DNA of 64,000 nucleotides from CAWFGW01 sp963849955 (GTDB lineage: Bacteria > Bacteroidota > Bacteroidia > Cytophagales > JAAEPT01). The notes under the pieces were generated by a model. That model made no database searches. It saw nothing but the letters and a program-made list of their open reading frames with translations, and had not been told where the DNA came from. The stretch is taken from positions 186,001 to 250,000 of the forward strand of contig CAWKJU010000006.1 of the NCBI GenBank assembly GCA_963849955.1, given 5' to 3'. Shown here in pieces: positions 37,534 to 45,863 of this stretch; position 1 is the first letter of the stretch, and the number at the start of each line of letters is the position of its first letter. The translations under genes and the position numbers were made by a program.

Positions 37534-38562
37534 ATGTCAGAAGGGAGAACTGAATTAAGCACTTTAGGTGAATTTGGAATGATAGCACGTATTCATTCCA
37601 ATAATACTATCAGAAATAAATCTACAATAAAAGCCATTGGAGATGATGCAGCGGTGATTGACTGTGGAGATCATTTTCAATTGATATCTACAGACTTTTT
37701 AGTGGAAGGAATTCACTTTGATTTATCCTATGTTCCGTTAGCTCATTTAGGATATAAATCTGTTGCCGTTAATGTGTCAGATATTGTTGCAATGAATGGA
37801 ATTGCTGAACAGATAACCGTTTCTATTGCTGTGAGCAACCGCTTTTCAGTTGAAGCATTGGATGAATTATATAAAGGAATTCAGGCGGCTTGTGAAAGTT
37901 ATAAAGTTGATTTAGTAGGGGGCGACACTACTTCTTCCACAAGTGGTCTAATTATTAGTATTACTGCAATAGGTAAAGTTGATAAGGATAAAGTCGTTTA
38001 TCGTAATGGAGCTAAACCTGAACAAGTGATTTGTTTGTCAGGGGATTTAGGAGGTGCATATATAGGTTTACAAATACTAGAGCGAGAAAAACAAGTGTTT
38101 ATGGCTGACCCAAATATGAAACCAGATTTAACCTTCCATGAATATGTAGTGGAAAGGCAGTTAAAGCCAGAAGCACGGGCAGATTTTATTTTTGATTTGT
38201 TAGAGAAAAATGTAATACCAACTTCAATGATAGATGTTTCTGATGGACTGGCGTCAGAGTTGTTACACATTTGTACACAATCAAAGGTGGGAGCAAAAAT
38301 ATTTGATGACCAATTACCAATTGATGAAGCAACTAAATCTGCAGCAATGGAAATTAATCTAGATGCTTCAACAGCCGCACTAAATGGCGGGGAGGACTAC
38401 GAGCTTTTATTTACTGTTACACAAGAAGATTATGAAAAAATAAGACTATTACCAGAAGTTTTTGCTATTGGAATTACCACAAAAGAAGAAGATGGTATTC
38501 ACATAGTGACACCCTCAGGAAAAGCCCACCAACTCAAAGCACAAGGTTGGGTTCATTTTTAA
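37534..38562 (+). CDS. thiL: Thiamine-monophosphate kinase
   Basis: The 342-residue protein has the ThiL/PurM-fold signatures: GDDAAVID near the N terminus, ISTDFLVEGIHFDL, VNVSDIVAMNG, VDLVGGDTT, and the C-terminal MIDVSDGLASEL and NGGEDYELLF. It phosphorylates thiamine phosphate to thiamine diphosphate. ATG at 37534 is chosen over an upstream TTG in an A run. No other thiamine genes are adjacent. Confidence 0.94.
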   Translation: MSEGRTELSTLGEFGMIARIHSNNTIRNKSTIKAIGDDAAVIDCGDHFQLISTDFLVEGIHFDLSYVPLAHLGYKSVAVNVSDIVAMNGIAEQITVSIAVSNRFSVEALDELYKGIQAACESYKVDLVGGDTTSSTSGLIISITAIGKVDKDKVVYRNGAKPEQVICLSGDLGGAYIGLQILEREKQVFMADPNMKPDLTFHEYVVERQLKPEARADFIFDLLEKNVIPTSMIDVSDGLASELLHICTQSKVGAKIFDDQLPIDEATKSAAMEINLDASTAALNGGEDYELLFTVTQEDYEKIRLLPEVFAIGITTKEEDGIHIVTPSGKAHQLKAQGWVHF

Positions 38563-38572
38563 TAGTTTGATT

Positions 38573-38609
38573 AATAGAGCAATAGTTGGTCTTTAATTAT
38601 TGCTCTATT
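38573..38609. terminator. Hairpin between convergent genes
   Basis: AATAGAGCAATA and TATTGCTCTATT pair perfectly over 12 bases around a 13-base loop. It sits 10 bases after thiL and 60 bases beyond the stop of the opposite-strand GtrA gene. No clear T run follows on either side. Confidence 0.5.
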
Positions 38610-38668
38610 GATTGATAGATAGGCTAATTTGATTTTTAGTTCCTTTAATAATTTCTGAATAACTAACC

Positions 38669-39109
38669 TTACTTAAAGACCCAATACTTGTGTAAGAAAA
38701 AATTATAGGGTATACCTATGCAAGTAGCTACAATCACCTTTGACCACATTTCATGGAATTCAAAAATGTCAAAGAGCATATATATTCCAAGACTATTCAA
38801 TCCAGCACTACCAAGACTTACAATGCCATATTTAATCATTTGATGTTTATGTTTTGAGGTAGTAGCTTTAAATGCCCAGTACCGCCCCAAAGAATAGGAT
38901 ATAGTAGCTCCAATTAATGAACTAAAAATTGTAGCTATGTGCGGAGGAGTTTCAAAATAGTCATATAATATGCGGTAAACACCAAAATCAGCAGATGTAG
39001 CTAAAACTGCACCAATCTGATGACGAAAAAAAGCCACCCATGCAGATGGCTTATTGGTGAGTTCTTGTTGATTGTCAGAGCTCAAATTATTCTGCGGAGT
39101 CAAATACAT
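38669..39109 (-). CDS. GtrA-like membrane protein
   Basis: This 146-residue protein has four membrane helices and the GtrA family ends: FFRHQIGAVLATSADFGVYR near the start of the domain, SLGRYWAFK after helix two, and the terminal NFFLHKYWVFK. The family is linked to flipping of lipid-linked sugars. Its first codons overlap the upstream hydroxylase-like gene by 23 bases, so the two are co-translated. Confidence 0.88.
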   Translation of the reverse strand: MYLTPQNNLSSDNQQELTNKPSAWVAFFRHQIGAVLATSADFGVYRILYDYFETPPHIATIFSSLIGATISYSLGRYWAFKATTSKHKHQMIKYGIVSLGSAGLNSLGIYMLFDIFEFHEMWSKVIVATCIGIPYNFFLHKYWVFK

Positions 39110-39671
39110 GATCCCAAAAAGTAGTAGTGATCCCGATGTTCTTATTATCTTTTGCGTGGTGTATATAGTGGTGTCGCTTTAGTTTTTTAAACCATGCATT
39201 GTTGAAGTTCCAATGATGAATAGCATGATGTACAATGCAATAACCAATGTAACCTAACCACACAAATGACATGACTACACCTAAGTAGGCGGGGTTAAAA
39301 ACATACGATAGTCCATAATAAGTCAACATAATAACTACAGCTGTTAAATACCAGGGAACACCCATTAAATCGTAGGGTTCTTCATGATGTAGTCCGTGGC
39401 CTTTTTCAAATGGTGATTCCCAAACATGGTAGGCATATTTGTGTAAAAAATACTCTAAGAATGTCCATGCAAAAAGACCTAATGCGGGTATATAAATCCA
39501 TTCATACCAGGTTAGGACGGATTGTCCGTTTTGAAAACCTTGAAATGAAAGCCAAAATACTATGGTTAAATTGGACACATAACCAAACCAATAGTTGAAA
39601 TGAGAAGAACTCATTTTCTTAATAAAGGCAGTAATTGGAGAATGTACTTTTGGAGTGTGGGTGTGGGCCAT
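39087..39671 (-). CDS. Fatty-acid-hydroxylase/sterol-desaturase superfamily protein
   Basis: The 194-residue membrane protein has the di-iron histidine clusters in order: HKYAYH (about 72-77), GHGLHH (about 87-92), HHAIHH and HHYIHH. The last lies before GITTTFWDHVFD, closely matching the fatty acid 2-hydroxylase pattern. It should hydroxylate a lipid with O2 in the membrane. At under 200 residues it lacks the cytochrome b5 domain of eukaryotic forms. It is paired with the overlapping GtrA gene. A carotenoid or sterol substrate is an alternative. Confidence 0.87.
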   Translation of the reverse strand: MAHTHTPKVHSPITAFIKKMSSSHFNYWFGYVSNLTIVFWLSFQGFQNGQSVLTWYEWIYIPALGLFAWTFLEYFLHKYAYHVWESPFEKGHGLHHEEPYDLMGVPWYLTAVVIMLTYYGLSYVFNPAYLGVVMSFVWLGYIGYCIVHHAIHHWNFNNAWFKKLKRHHYIHHAKDNKNIGITTTFWDHVFDSAE

Positions 39672-39717
39672 TTATTTGAATTTATTTACAAATATAAAAA
39701 GCTTTATTAAAAACCCC

Positions 39718-40476
39718 TTATTTTAAATCTTGAAGAGTCTTTTTTGTAATAAAAGCTATGTGTTCACCTACCTCTTTAATATTATTAATTGGGATACCAT
39801 ATTCAATTTTTTTTTCAAGTAGCAAAAGTTGGTCTGCTACATCCTTACGTCCTAAATAATTAAAGGACGGTCTAATTTTATGGATAAAGTTTTTGATCAA
39901 CTGAATATCATCATAAAATGCAGGGTCTTTCATTTCATTAAGATTTTTAATTAGTTCCTGCTTAATTGTTACAATAACTGAATCAATTAAAACTTGTTCA
40001 TTGTTATACAACTCTTTTATCATTGATAAGTCAATAGAGCTGTTCGAGTCAATTGATATATCAAACTCAGATGAACAAAAATCGTTTAGCGTTGAATAAA
40101 GTTGAATGGGAGTGAATGGTTTAATCAATAATTTGTCAAATCCTTTTATGATCGCTTTTTTCTTTTCTTCTTCAGAAGCAGTACCAGAAACTAGCACTAC
40201 TGGTGTATCAATATTTAGTGATGATTCTTTTTTTATCTCATCAAGTACTTCATAACCCGAAAAATAAGGCATATGTAAATCCAGAAATATTATATCAAAT
40301 TTAGTTTGTGTTACAAAGGAAATGGCTTGTTTACCATTGTCCGCAATTATTGAGGTACAGTTAATGGTGTCAACTAACTTTTTAAAAACAAATTGACTAA
40401 TACCTTCATCTTCTGCGAGTAACACAGTAAGTTGAAGTGACTTAAGCTTATTTATGAGCTGGTTGAGCTGGTCCAC
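39718..40476 (-). CDS. Response regulator with receiver and HPt domains
   Basis: The 252-residue protein has a receiver (AEDE at 21-24, phosphoacceptor D66 in IIFLDLHMP, K119 in LLIKPF) and a C-terminal four-helix region with likely phosphohistidine H199 in FIHKIRPSFNYLG. It has neither kinase nor DNA-binding domain, so it should act as an intermediate in a phosphorelay fed by a separate hybrid kinase. It stands alone on the minus strand. Confidence 0.85.
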   Translation of the reverse strand: MDQLNQLINKLKSLQLTVLLAEDEGISQFVFKKLVDTINCTSIIADNGKQAISFVTQTKFDIIFLDLHMPYFSGYEVLDEIKKESSLNIDTPVVLVSGTASEEEKKKAIIKGFDKLLIKPFTPIQLYSTLNDFCSSEFDISIDSNSSIDLSMIKELYNNEQVLIDSVIVTIKQELIKNLNEMKDPAFYDDIQLIKNFIHKIRPSFNYLGRKDVADQLLLLEKKIEYGIPINNIKEVGEHIAFITKKTLQDLK

Positions 40477-40533
40477 TAGGGAATTTACTAGAATCTTCGG
40501 TGATTTAAAATCTATTTTTGCAGAATAAAACCA

Positions 40534-40567
40534 TAAAAAAAAGCCACACCGTTTAATAGGTGTGGCT
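40534..40567 (-). terminator. Rho-independent terminator of the DUF3078 gene
   Basis: AGCCACACC (40542-40550) and GGTGTGGCT (40559-40567) pair perfectly over nine bases. On the minus strand eight Ts follow. It starts 20 bases beyond the stop. Confidence 0.88.
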
Positions 40568-40586
40568 AATATCAGGTAAAACAGAG

Positions 40587-41444
40587 TTAGAACTTATAAA
40601 GTAGTCCAATATTTAATACGTCCTTATACTGCACTTCGCCATCGATATCATCATCATAGATAAGCATCGTAGTAAATGTTGTACTTAAGTAATCGTTTAC
40701 TTTGAAGATGATTACATTTTCCCAGTTAACGTCAATGTGTCCAAATGTTTCATAAGCTGAGAAGAGGTTGAGGTTAGTGGTATACTCTACATTTTCCATC
40801 AATTCAATTTTGTAACCTACTTTTAATAAGGCTCCTAGTTCAAATCGATAATTACTTCCCGGATCAACACCATAATCATCAGCAAAGTCTTCGTCTATTA
40901 CAAAGGTTGATTTTCCTGTTAAAGGAGAAATTAAAGCAAAGAAGTTATTTTTTTTGTATTCAAAACCTATAGAAGTTAATAAATAAGCCGGAGCCATAAA
41001 CCCTGATATTTGGGTTTCAACTTCTGTTCCGGGGTTTTCTGGATCAGTTGTATAAGTATAACCTGCTGCAAATTGAGTTCTAAAATCCACTAAGGCCGTG
41101 AAATTCCAACTTTTTTTGAAGTTATAACTGTATTTTGAAAGAAGTAAGATTTGATCATCACTTTTTCTGAAGCCACTTTCACCTATTTTAGCTAAACCAT
41201 ATGCCAGGTCTAGGGAGTTACTCCATGCAACTTTATCTTTTTCTTTATTAGCAAATAATTTAAGCATTGAAGATAGAGAAATCGCATCCTGCCCTCCAGC
41301 AGCCCAATTATCACTAATTGTGGAACGGTTAAAATTAAGGTTAAACGATCCTCCATTTTTCCAGTAAGAGGTATCAGTAGGAGTGGTTTGAGCAACTACC
41401 ATAATACTCATGCTCAGTAGTAAAACTAGTATGCTATATTTCAT
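40587..41444 (-). CDS. DUF3078 outer-membrane protein
   Basis: The 285-residue protein has a signal peptide ending VVAQ and the DUF3078 signature WKNGGSFNLNFNRSTISDNW with AAGGQDAISLSS. Repeated amphipathic strands follow up to a C-terminal Phe (GLLYKF), so it is probably a small outer-membrane barrel. The family is common in Bacteroidota and has no assigned function. It is transcribed away from the LytTR regulator gene. Confidence 0.85.
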   Translation of the reverse strand: MKYSILVLLLSMSIMVVAQTTPTDTSYWKNGGSFNLNFNRSTISDNWAAGGQDAISLSSMLKLFANKEKDKVAWSNSLDLAYGLAKIGESGFRKSDDQILLLSKYSYNFKKSWNFTALVDFRTQFAAGYTYTTDPENPGTEVETQISGFMAPAYLLTSIGFEYKKNNFFALISPLTGKSTFVIDEDFADDYGVDPGSNYRFELGALLKVGYKIELMENVEYTTNLNLFSAYETFGHIDVNWENVIIFKVNDYLSTTFTTMLIYDDDIDGEVQYKDVLNIGLLYKF

Positions 41445-41559
41445 TGTTTTATTTTAATTTTTTTTACTAAATTGTTTATTGAAATTTCTTGTTTTCAACC
41501 GCGAAGTTTCATTTTTAAATTTTAAAAAGAAAGTTTTTCTTTCAATAGGTTATGTTTTT

Positions 41560-42261
41560 ATGAGCGAATTGAAGTGTATTGTTGTTGATGATGACTTGGT
41601 GTCACAAAAAATCATTGAAGGATTAATTGCTAGAACTGAATTTATTACTCTAGTTAAATCATTCACAAATCCTATTGAAGCTTCCATGTTTTTACAAAAA
41701 AATGAGGTAGATATCATTTTTTTAGACGTTGAAATGCCTGGTTTATCTGGTTTTGAGCTTTTGGGAACTTTAAAGGTAAGACCCGAGATTATCTTGATCA
41801 GTGCAAAAAAAGATTATGCGTTAGAGGCATTTGAACATAGTGTGGTAGATTTTTTAGTCAAGCCAATAGATGATTATTCTCGGTTTTTAAAATCGGTGCT
41901 AAAAGCGCAAGAAAATCACGATAGAGAATTAGAGCATCGGGAAGATGTGAAAAAAGGTATTTTTATTAAAATTGATTCACTTTTAGTCCATTTTAAAATG
42001 GAAGATATTATCTATGTAGAAGCTTTTGGTGACTATGTGAAAATACATACCCCGGATAAGGTTTATACGGCATATGCCACAATGAAAAATGTGGAAAAGA
42101 AACTTCCTGAATCTGAATTTATGCGTATCCATCGATCATTTATTGTACGATTAGATAAAATCCAAAATATTGATAACTCTACCTTACAAATAATGAGTCA
42201 CATACTGCCAATCAGCAGTACCTATAGAAATGATTTGTTGCAAAAAATTAACACTCTGTAA
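41560..42261 (+). CDS. LytTR-family response regulator
   Basis: This 233-residue regulator has a receiver (VVDDD at 8-12, phosphoacceptor D56 in IIFLDVEMP, K in FLVKPID) and a C-terminal LytTR DNA-binding domain (about 140-233, VEAFGDYVKIHT, FMRIHRSFIV). A seven-base inverted repeat (AAAGAAA and TTTCTTT, 41526-41542) lies just upstream. No sensor kinase is adjacent. ATG at 41560 is chosen because the receiver begins at once. bioD follows after 55 bases. Confidence 0.92.
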   Translation: MSELKCIVVDDDLVSQKIIEGLIARTEFITLVKSFTNPIEASMFLQKNEVDIIFLDVEMPGLSGFELLGTLKVRPEIILISAKKDYALEAFEHSVVDFLVKPIDDYSRFLKSVLKAQENHDRELEHREDVKKGIFIKIDSLLVHFKMEDIIYVEAFGDYVKIHTPDKVYTAYATMKNVEKKLPESEFMRIHRSFIVRLDKIQNIDNSTLQIMSHILPISSTYRNDLLQKINTL

Positions 42262-42316
42262 GTAGAAATATTTCCTTTTATTTTTTAATTCTACTCACTA
42301 AGTTGTTAATTCAACT

Positions 42317-42916
42317 GTGAAATTATTTGTAACAGCCATAGGGACTGATAGTGGTAAAACATTAGTTAGTTCAATTTTATGTAAAGCTTTAAAAGCTGAT
42401 TATTGGAAACCCATCCAATCTGGTGTTTCTATCAAAGACAGTGATACAATTAAAAAACTGGTGCCTTCCTCTATAGTTCATGAAGAAACGTACCTGTTGA
42501 ACGAACCAACATCGCCTCATAAAGCAGCAGAATTAGACGGTATAACCATTGATTTATCACAACTTATATTACCGCAAACAGACAATAACTTAATTGTAGA
42601 GGGGGCAGGAGGAGTGATGGTGCCTTTAAACGACAATGATTTGGTGTTGGACTTAATTAAACATCTTAACCTTGAAGTTGTTTTGGTGATAAATTTATAC
42701 CTCGGAGCAATTAATCACGCGTTATTGACTATTGATAAACTCCGAAGTAGTGGAGTGGTCATTAAAGGGATGGTTTTTAATGGAGGGGACTATATCGAAG
42801 GAAAAGCCTTTATTACTAACTATGCAAAACTTCCAATCTTATTGGAGTTAGATACATTACCTTCGGTGGATGAAAAAGCAGTAGATGCACTAGCTGCACA
42901 AGTTAATTTAAGCTAA
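42317..42916 (+). CDS. bioD: Dethiobiotin synthetase
   Basis: The 199-residue enzyme has the BioD P-loop (GTDSGKT, 9-15), YWKPIQSG, and the second motif VEGAGGVMVPL. It closes the ureido ring of dethiobiotin with ATP and CO2. No ATG is available near the N terminus, and GTG at 42317 fits the family start exactly. A small hairpin (AGTTG, CAACT) ends at the base before the GTG. bioA follows after eight bases. Confidence 0.92.
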   Translation: MKLFVTAIGTDSGKTLVSSILCKALKADYWKPIQSGVSIKDSDTIKKLVPSSIVHEETYLLNEPTSPHKAAELDGITIDLSQLILPQTDNNLIVEGAGGVMVPLNDNDLVLDLIKHLNLEVVLVINLYLGAINHALLTIDKLRSSGVVIKGMVFNGGDYIEGKAFITNYAKLPILLELDTLPSVDEKAVDALAAQVNLS

Positions 42917-42924
42917 TATACGAT

Positions 42925-44187
42925 TTGAATAAAGAATACCCTATTTGGCATCCTTTTGCACCTTTAAAAGGAGCTTGGCCTATTGAAGAACTGGACTCTG
43001 CGAAAGGTGTAGAACTAAAATTAACCAATGGTAAAATACTTATCGATGCAATTTCATCGTGGTGGGTTAATATCCACGGCCATGGTAATGAAAAGTTGGC
43101 TAAAGCTGTTTATGATCAAATTTTAAAGCTTGATCATGTCATCTTCTCAGGGTTTACGCACCAACCTGCTCAACAGTTGGCCGAGGAGTTAATGAAAATA
43201 CTTCCTGAAAATCAGAAGAAATTGTTTTTCTCTGACGATGGGAGTACAGCCGTAGAAGTAGCTGTGAAACTCGCATTACAGTATTTTTATAATAGAGATG
43301 AAAAACGTAATAAAATTATCTCTATTAAAGGAGCTTATCATGGTGATACGTTTGGAGCAATGTCAGTAAGTGCTGACGAAGGTTTTTATGCTCCATTTAC
43401 TGACTTAATGTTTAAAGTTGATCAGGTAGCTTTTCCAAATGGAAATAATGACGCAGAAGTAATTGAGGATTTTGAAAAAATGGTATCCACTCAAGCCCAT
43501 GTCGCTTTTGTTTATGAACCACTTTTACAGGGCGCAGCTGGTATGCGAATGTATTCACCTGAAACACTCAATAAGTTAATGGAAATAGCCCACCAATATG
43601 GTGTGTTTTGCGTTGCCGATGAGGTGTTAACTGGTTTTGGCCGCACTGGTAAGTATTTCGCCTCAGATTACATGACCGAAAAACCGGATTTGGTGTGTAT
43701 GTCTAAAGCCTTAACTGGAGGGATCTTGCCGCTAGGAATAACGAGTTGTGCACAATCAATTATAGAAGCATTTGACAATGATCGTGTAGACCAGGCTTTT
43801 TATCATGGTCACTCATTTACAGGTAATCCTGTTTCATGCGCAGCAGCCTTACAGAGCACTAAAATGCTTCAAGAGGAAAGTTGTCAGAAAAATATTAAAC
43901 GCATTGAAAAATCCCATATTGACTTTGCAAATCGAATCAAAAAACACCCAAAACTCAATGAGGTCAGAACTTTGGGTGTATGTATTGCTCTAGAAATCAA
44001 TACGGGTACTGAAACGTCTTATTTTAATAATTTGAGAAGGGTATTGTATGATTTTTTTATCTCGAAAGGTTTACTTTTACGACCGTTGGGAAATGTCGTC
44101 TATATTTACCCCCCCTATATTATTTCAGATTCAGAATTGAAAAAGTGTTATGATGCCATTGAAGAAGCCTTGGATAATGTGGTATAA
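42925..44187 (+). CDS. bioA: Adenosylmethionine-8-amino-7-oxononanoate aminotransferase
   Basis: The 420-residue class III aminotransferase has the BioA opening IWHPFAPLKG, SSWWVNIHGHG, the PLP-phosphate loop DDGSTAVEVA, DEVLTGFGRTG, the PLP lysine K261 (CMSKALTGG) and YHGHSFTGNP. It makes 7,8-diaminononanoate using S-adenosylmethionine. No ATG lies near the family start, so TTG at 42925 is used. bioB and bioF are not in the window. Confidence 0.93.
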   Translation: MNKEYPIWHPFAPLKGAWPIEELDSAKGVELKLTNGKILIDAISSWWVNIHGHGNEKLAKAVYDQILKLDHVIFSGFTHQPAQQLAEELMKILPENQKKLFFSDDGSTAVEVAVKLALQYFYNRDEKRNKIISIKGAYHGDTFGAMSVSADEGFYAPFTDLMFKVDQVAFPNGNNDAEVIEDFEKMVSTQAHVAFVYEPLLQGAAGMRMYSPETLNKLMEIAHQYGVFCVADEVLTGFGRTGKYFASDYMTEKPDLVCMSKALTGGILPLGITSCAQSIIEAFDNDRVDQAFYHGHSFTGNPVSCAAALQSTKMLQEESCQKNIKRIEKSHIDFANRIKKHPKLNEVRTLGVCIALEINTGTETSYFNNLRRVLYDFFISKGLLLRPLGNVVYIYPPYIISDSELKKCYDAIEEALDNVV

Positions 44188-44211
44188 AGCGCTAAAATTG
44201 AAACATTGATA

Positions 44212-45045
44212 ATGAACTCACAAATGACAGAATTTCAAAAAATAAAAGAAGCTGCTGAATACATTCAGCTTAAGACCTCTAACTTCAAACCCCAATTTGG
44301 AATAATCCTAGGAACAGGCTTAGGTTCATTGATTAATGAAGTAGAGATTGAGTTTTCTATCGATTATAAAGATATTGCTCATTTCCCTGTTTCTACTGTA
44401 GAAACACATAGTGGCAAACTACACTTTGGTACGCTAGAAGGAAAAAAGGTAGTCGTGATGCAAGGTCGCTTTCATTATTATGAAGGTTATAACATGAAAC
44501 AAGTCGTGTTTCCTGTTCGCGTGATGAAAGTTTTAGGAATAGAAAAACTTTTTGTTTCCAATGCTTCAGGAGGAATGAATCCCGCATACCGCGAATCAGA
44601 TTTGATGATTATTAAAGATCACATCAACATGCAATATGAAAACCCGTTGACTGGTCAAAATATTGATGAGTTAGGTGGTCGTTTTCCCGATATGAGTGAA
44701 CCCTATGATTTAAAAATGATTGTTGAAGCAGAACAAATTGCATTGAAAAATGGCATCCGATGTCATACGGGGGTTTATGTGAGTGTACCTGGACCTAATT
44801 TGGAGACTCGAGCTGAATATAGATTTTTGCGATTAATTGGTGGAGATAATGTGGGGATGTCTACTGTTCCAGAAATAATTGCGGCTCGACACATGAACAT
44901 ACCTTGTTTTGCAATTTCTGTAATAACGGACATGGGAATTCCTGATTTATTAAAAGAAGCCAAAATTGAAGAAATAATTGCATCGGCAGGCAAGTCTGAG
45001 CCAGGAATGACGTTAATCATTCGTGAATTAATCAAAAATCTATAA
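44212..45045 (+). CDS. punA: Purine nucleoside phosphorylase (family I, trimeric type)
   Basis: The 277-residue protein has the trimeric PNP motifs: GIILGTGLGSLI, STVETHSGKLHFG, QGRFHYYEGY, VSNASGGMNP, VYVSVPGPNLETRAEYR and VGMSTVPEIIAARH. It splits inosine and guanosine with phosphate in purine salvage. ATG at 44212 is taken; ATG at 44224 is equally possible. The gene lies 24 bases after bioA, and an envelope gene follows one base after its stop. Confidence 0.92.
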   Translation: MNSQMTEFQKIKEAAEYIQLKTSNFKPQFGIILGTGLGSLINEVEIEFSIDYKDIAHFPVSTVETHSGKLHFGTLEGKKVVVMQGRFHYYEGYNMKQVVFPVRVMKVLGIEKLFVSNASGGMNPAYRESDLMIIKDHINMQYENPLTGQNIDELGGRFPDMSEPYDLKMIVEAEQIALKNGIRCHTGVYVSVPGPNLETRAEYRFLRLIGGDNVGMSTVPEIIAARHMNIPCFAISVITDMGIPDLLKEAKIEEIIASAGKSEPGMTLIIRELIKNL

Positions 45046-45046
45046 A

Positions 45047-45811
45047 ATGATCAGAAAAGCATTGTTTCTAATTTTGTGTTGCTGTTTTTTTTCTGGGTAT
45101 GCTCAGCAAAATAGCGATTCCTCGTTAACAGTAGTTGAAACAGCAACCGTTGAATTAGATAAACCAAGCAAAAAAACGGCTGCTCCTCTTCAGGATAAAA
45201 TGCGAATAGGGTTTAGTTTAGGTACTTCAAGACGATTTGGAAGTTTGGATCAGTTACCTAGCCATACTCACTTTTATTACAATGATTTAAAATCTGGTGC
45301 TTATTATCAATTTAACGTTGACTACGGTGCTTTTAATAAGCTGAATGCAGGGATTACGTATGGACAACACAGTGCTCAAAAACTATTGCCTAATCAAACA
45401 TTTATTGATACCCTGAATAATACTACTACAGGTAACTTTTCAGATGTGATAAGGATTAAACAGTTGTTGCTTAGAATTTCAAGCAAAAAATACTTGGGTA
45501 ACAGTGAAAATATAATCGCTTGGACCAGCCTTGGACTGGGAATGGCCTTTTATAGTCAAGAATCAGAACGCGGGGATGAGTTATCGTTTTCTTACCAAGG
45601 AAACGCATTAGTAGTAGGCGTTTCAGGTGGTATTGATGTGTTAGTCAGTAAGCACTTTGCCGTGGGGGCAGAAGCTAATTTTGTGTATGGAAATTTGTCC
45701 AAAGTCACTTATGATGATGGATTAATTCCAGTTGAAGTTACGTTAGACGAAACAGAGAAGATAAATCTTTCAAAATTAGAGTTGGGAATTGGTTGCCGTT
45801 ATTATTTCTGA
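45047..45811 (+). CDS. Secreted outer-membrane-barrel-like protein of unknown function
   Basis: This 254-residue protein has a signal peptide (FLILCCCFFSGYAQQ), a Thr/Lys linker, and beta strands ending GIGCRYYF, the form of a small outer-membrane barrel. I do not recognise the family. It begins one base after the phosphorylase stop and is the first of a series of envelope genes on the plus strand, so it may be co-transcribed with metabolism genes without sharing function. Confidence 0.7.
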   Translation: MIRKALFLILCCCFFSGYAQQNSDSSLTVVETATVELDKPSKKTAAPLQDKMRIGFSLGTSRRFGSLDQLPSHTHFYYNDLKSGAYYQFNVDYGAFNKLNAGITYGQHSAQKLLPNQTFIDTLNNTTTGNFSDVIRIKQLLLRISSKKYLGNSENIIAWTSLGLGMAFYSQESERGDELSFSYQGNALVVGVSGGIDVLVSKHFAVGAEANFVYGNLSKVTYDDGLIPVEVTLDETEKINLSKLELGIGCRYYF

Positions 45812-45863
45812 TTATTTTTAATGCAACTAAAATTGGTTTTAAGAGTATAAGAAATTTGTAACT

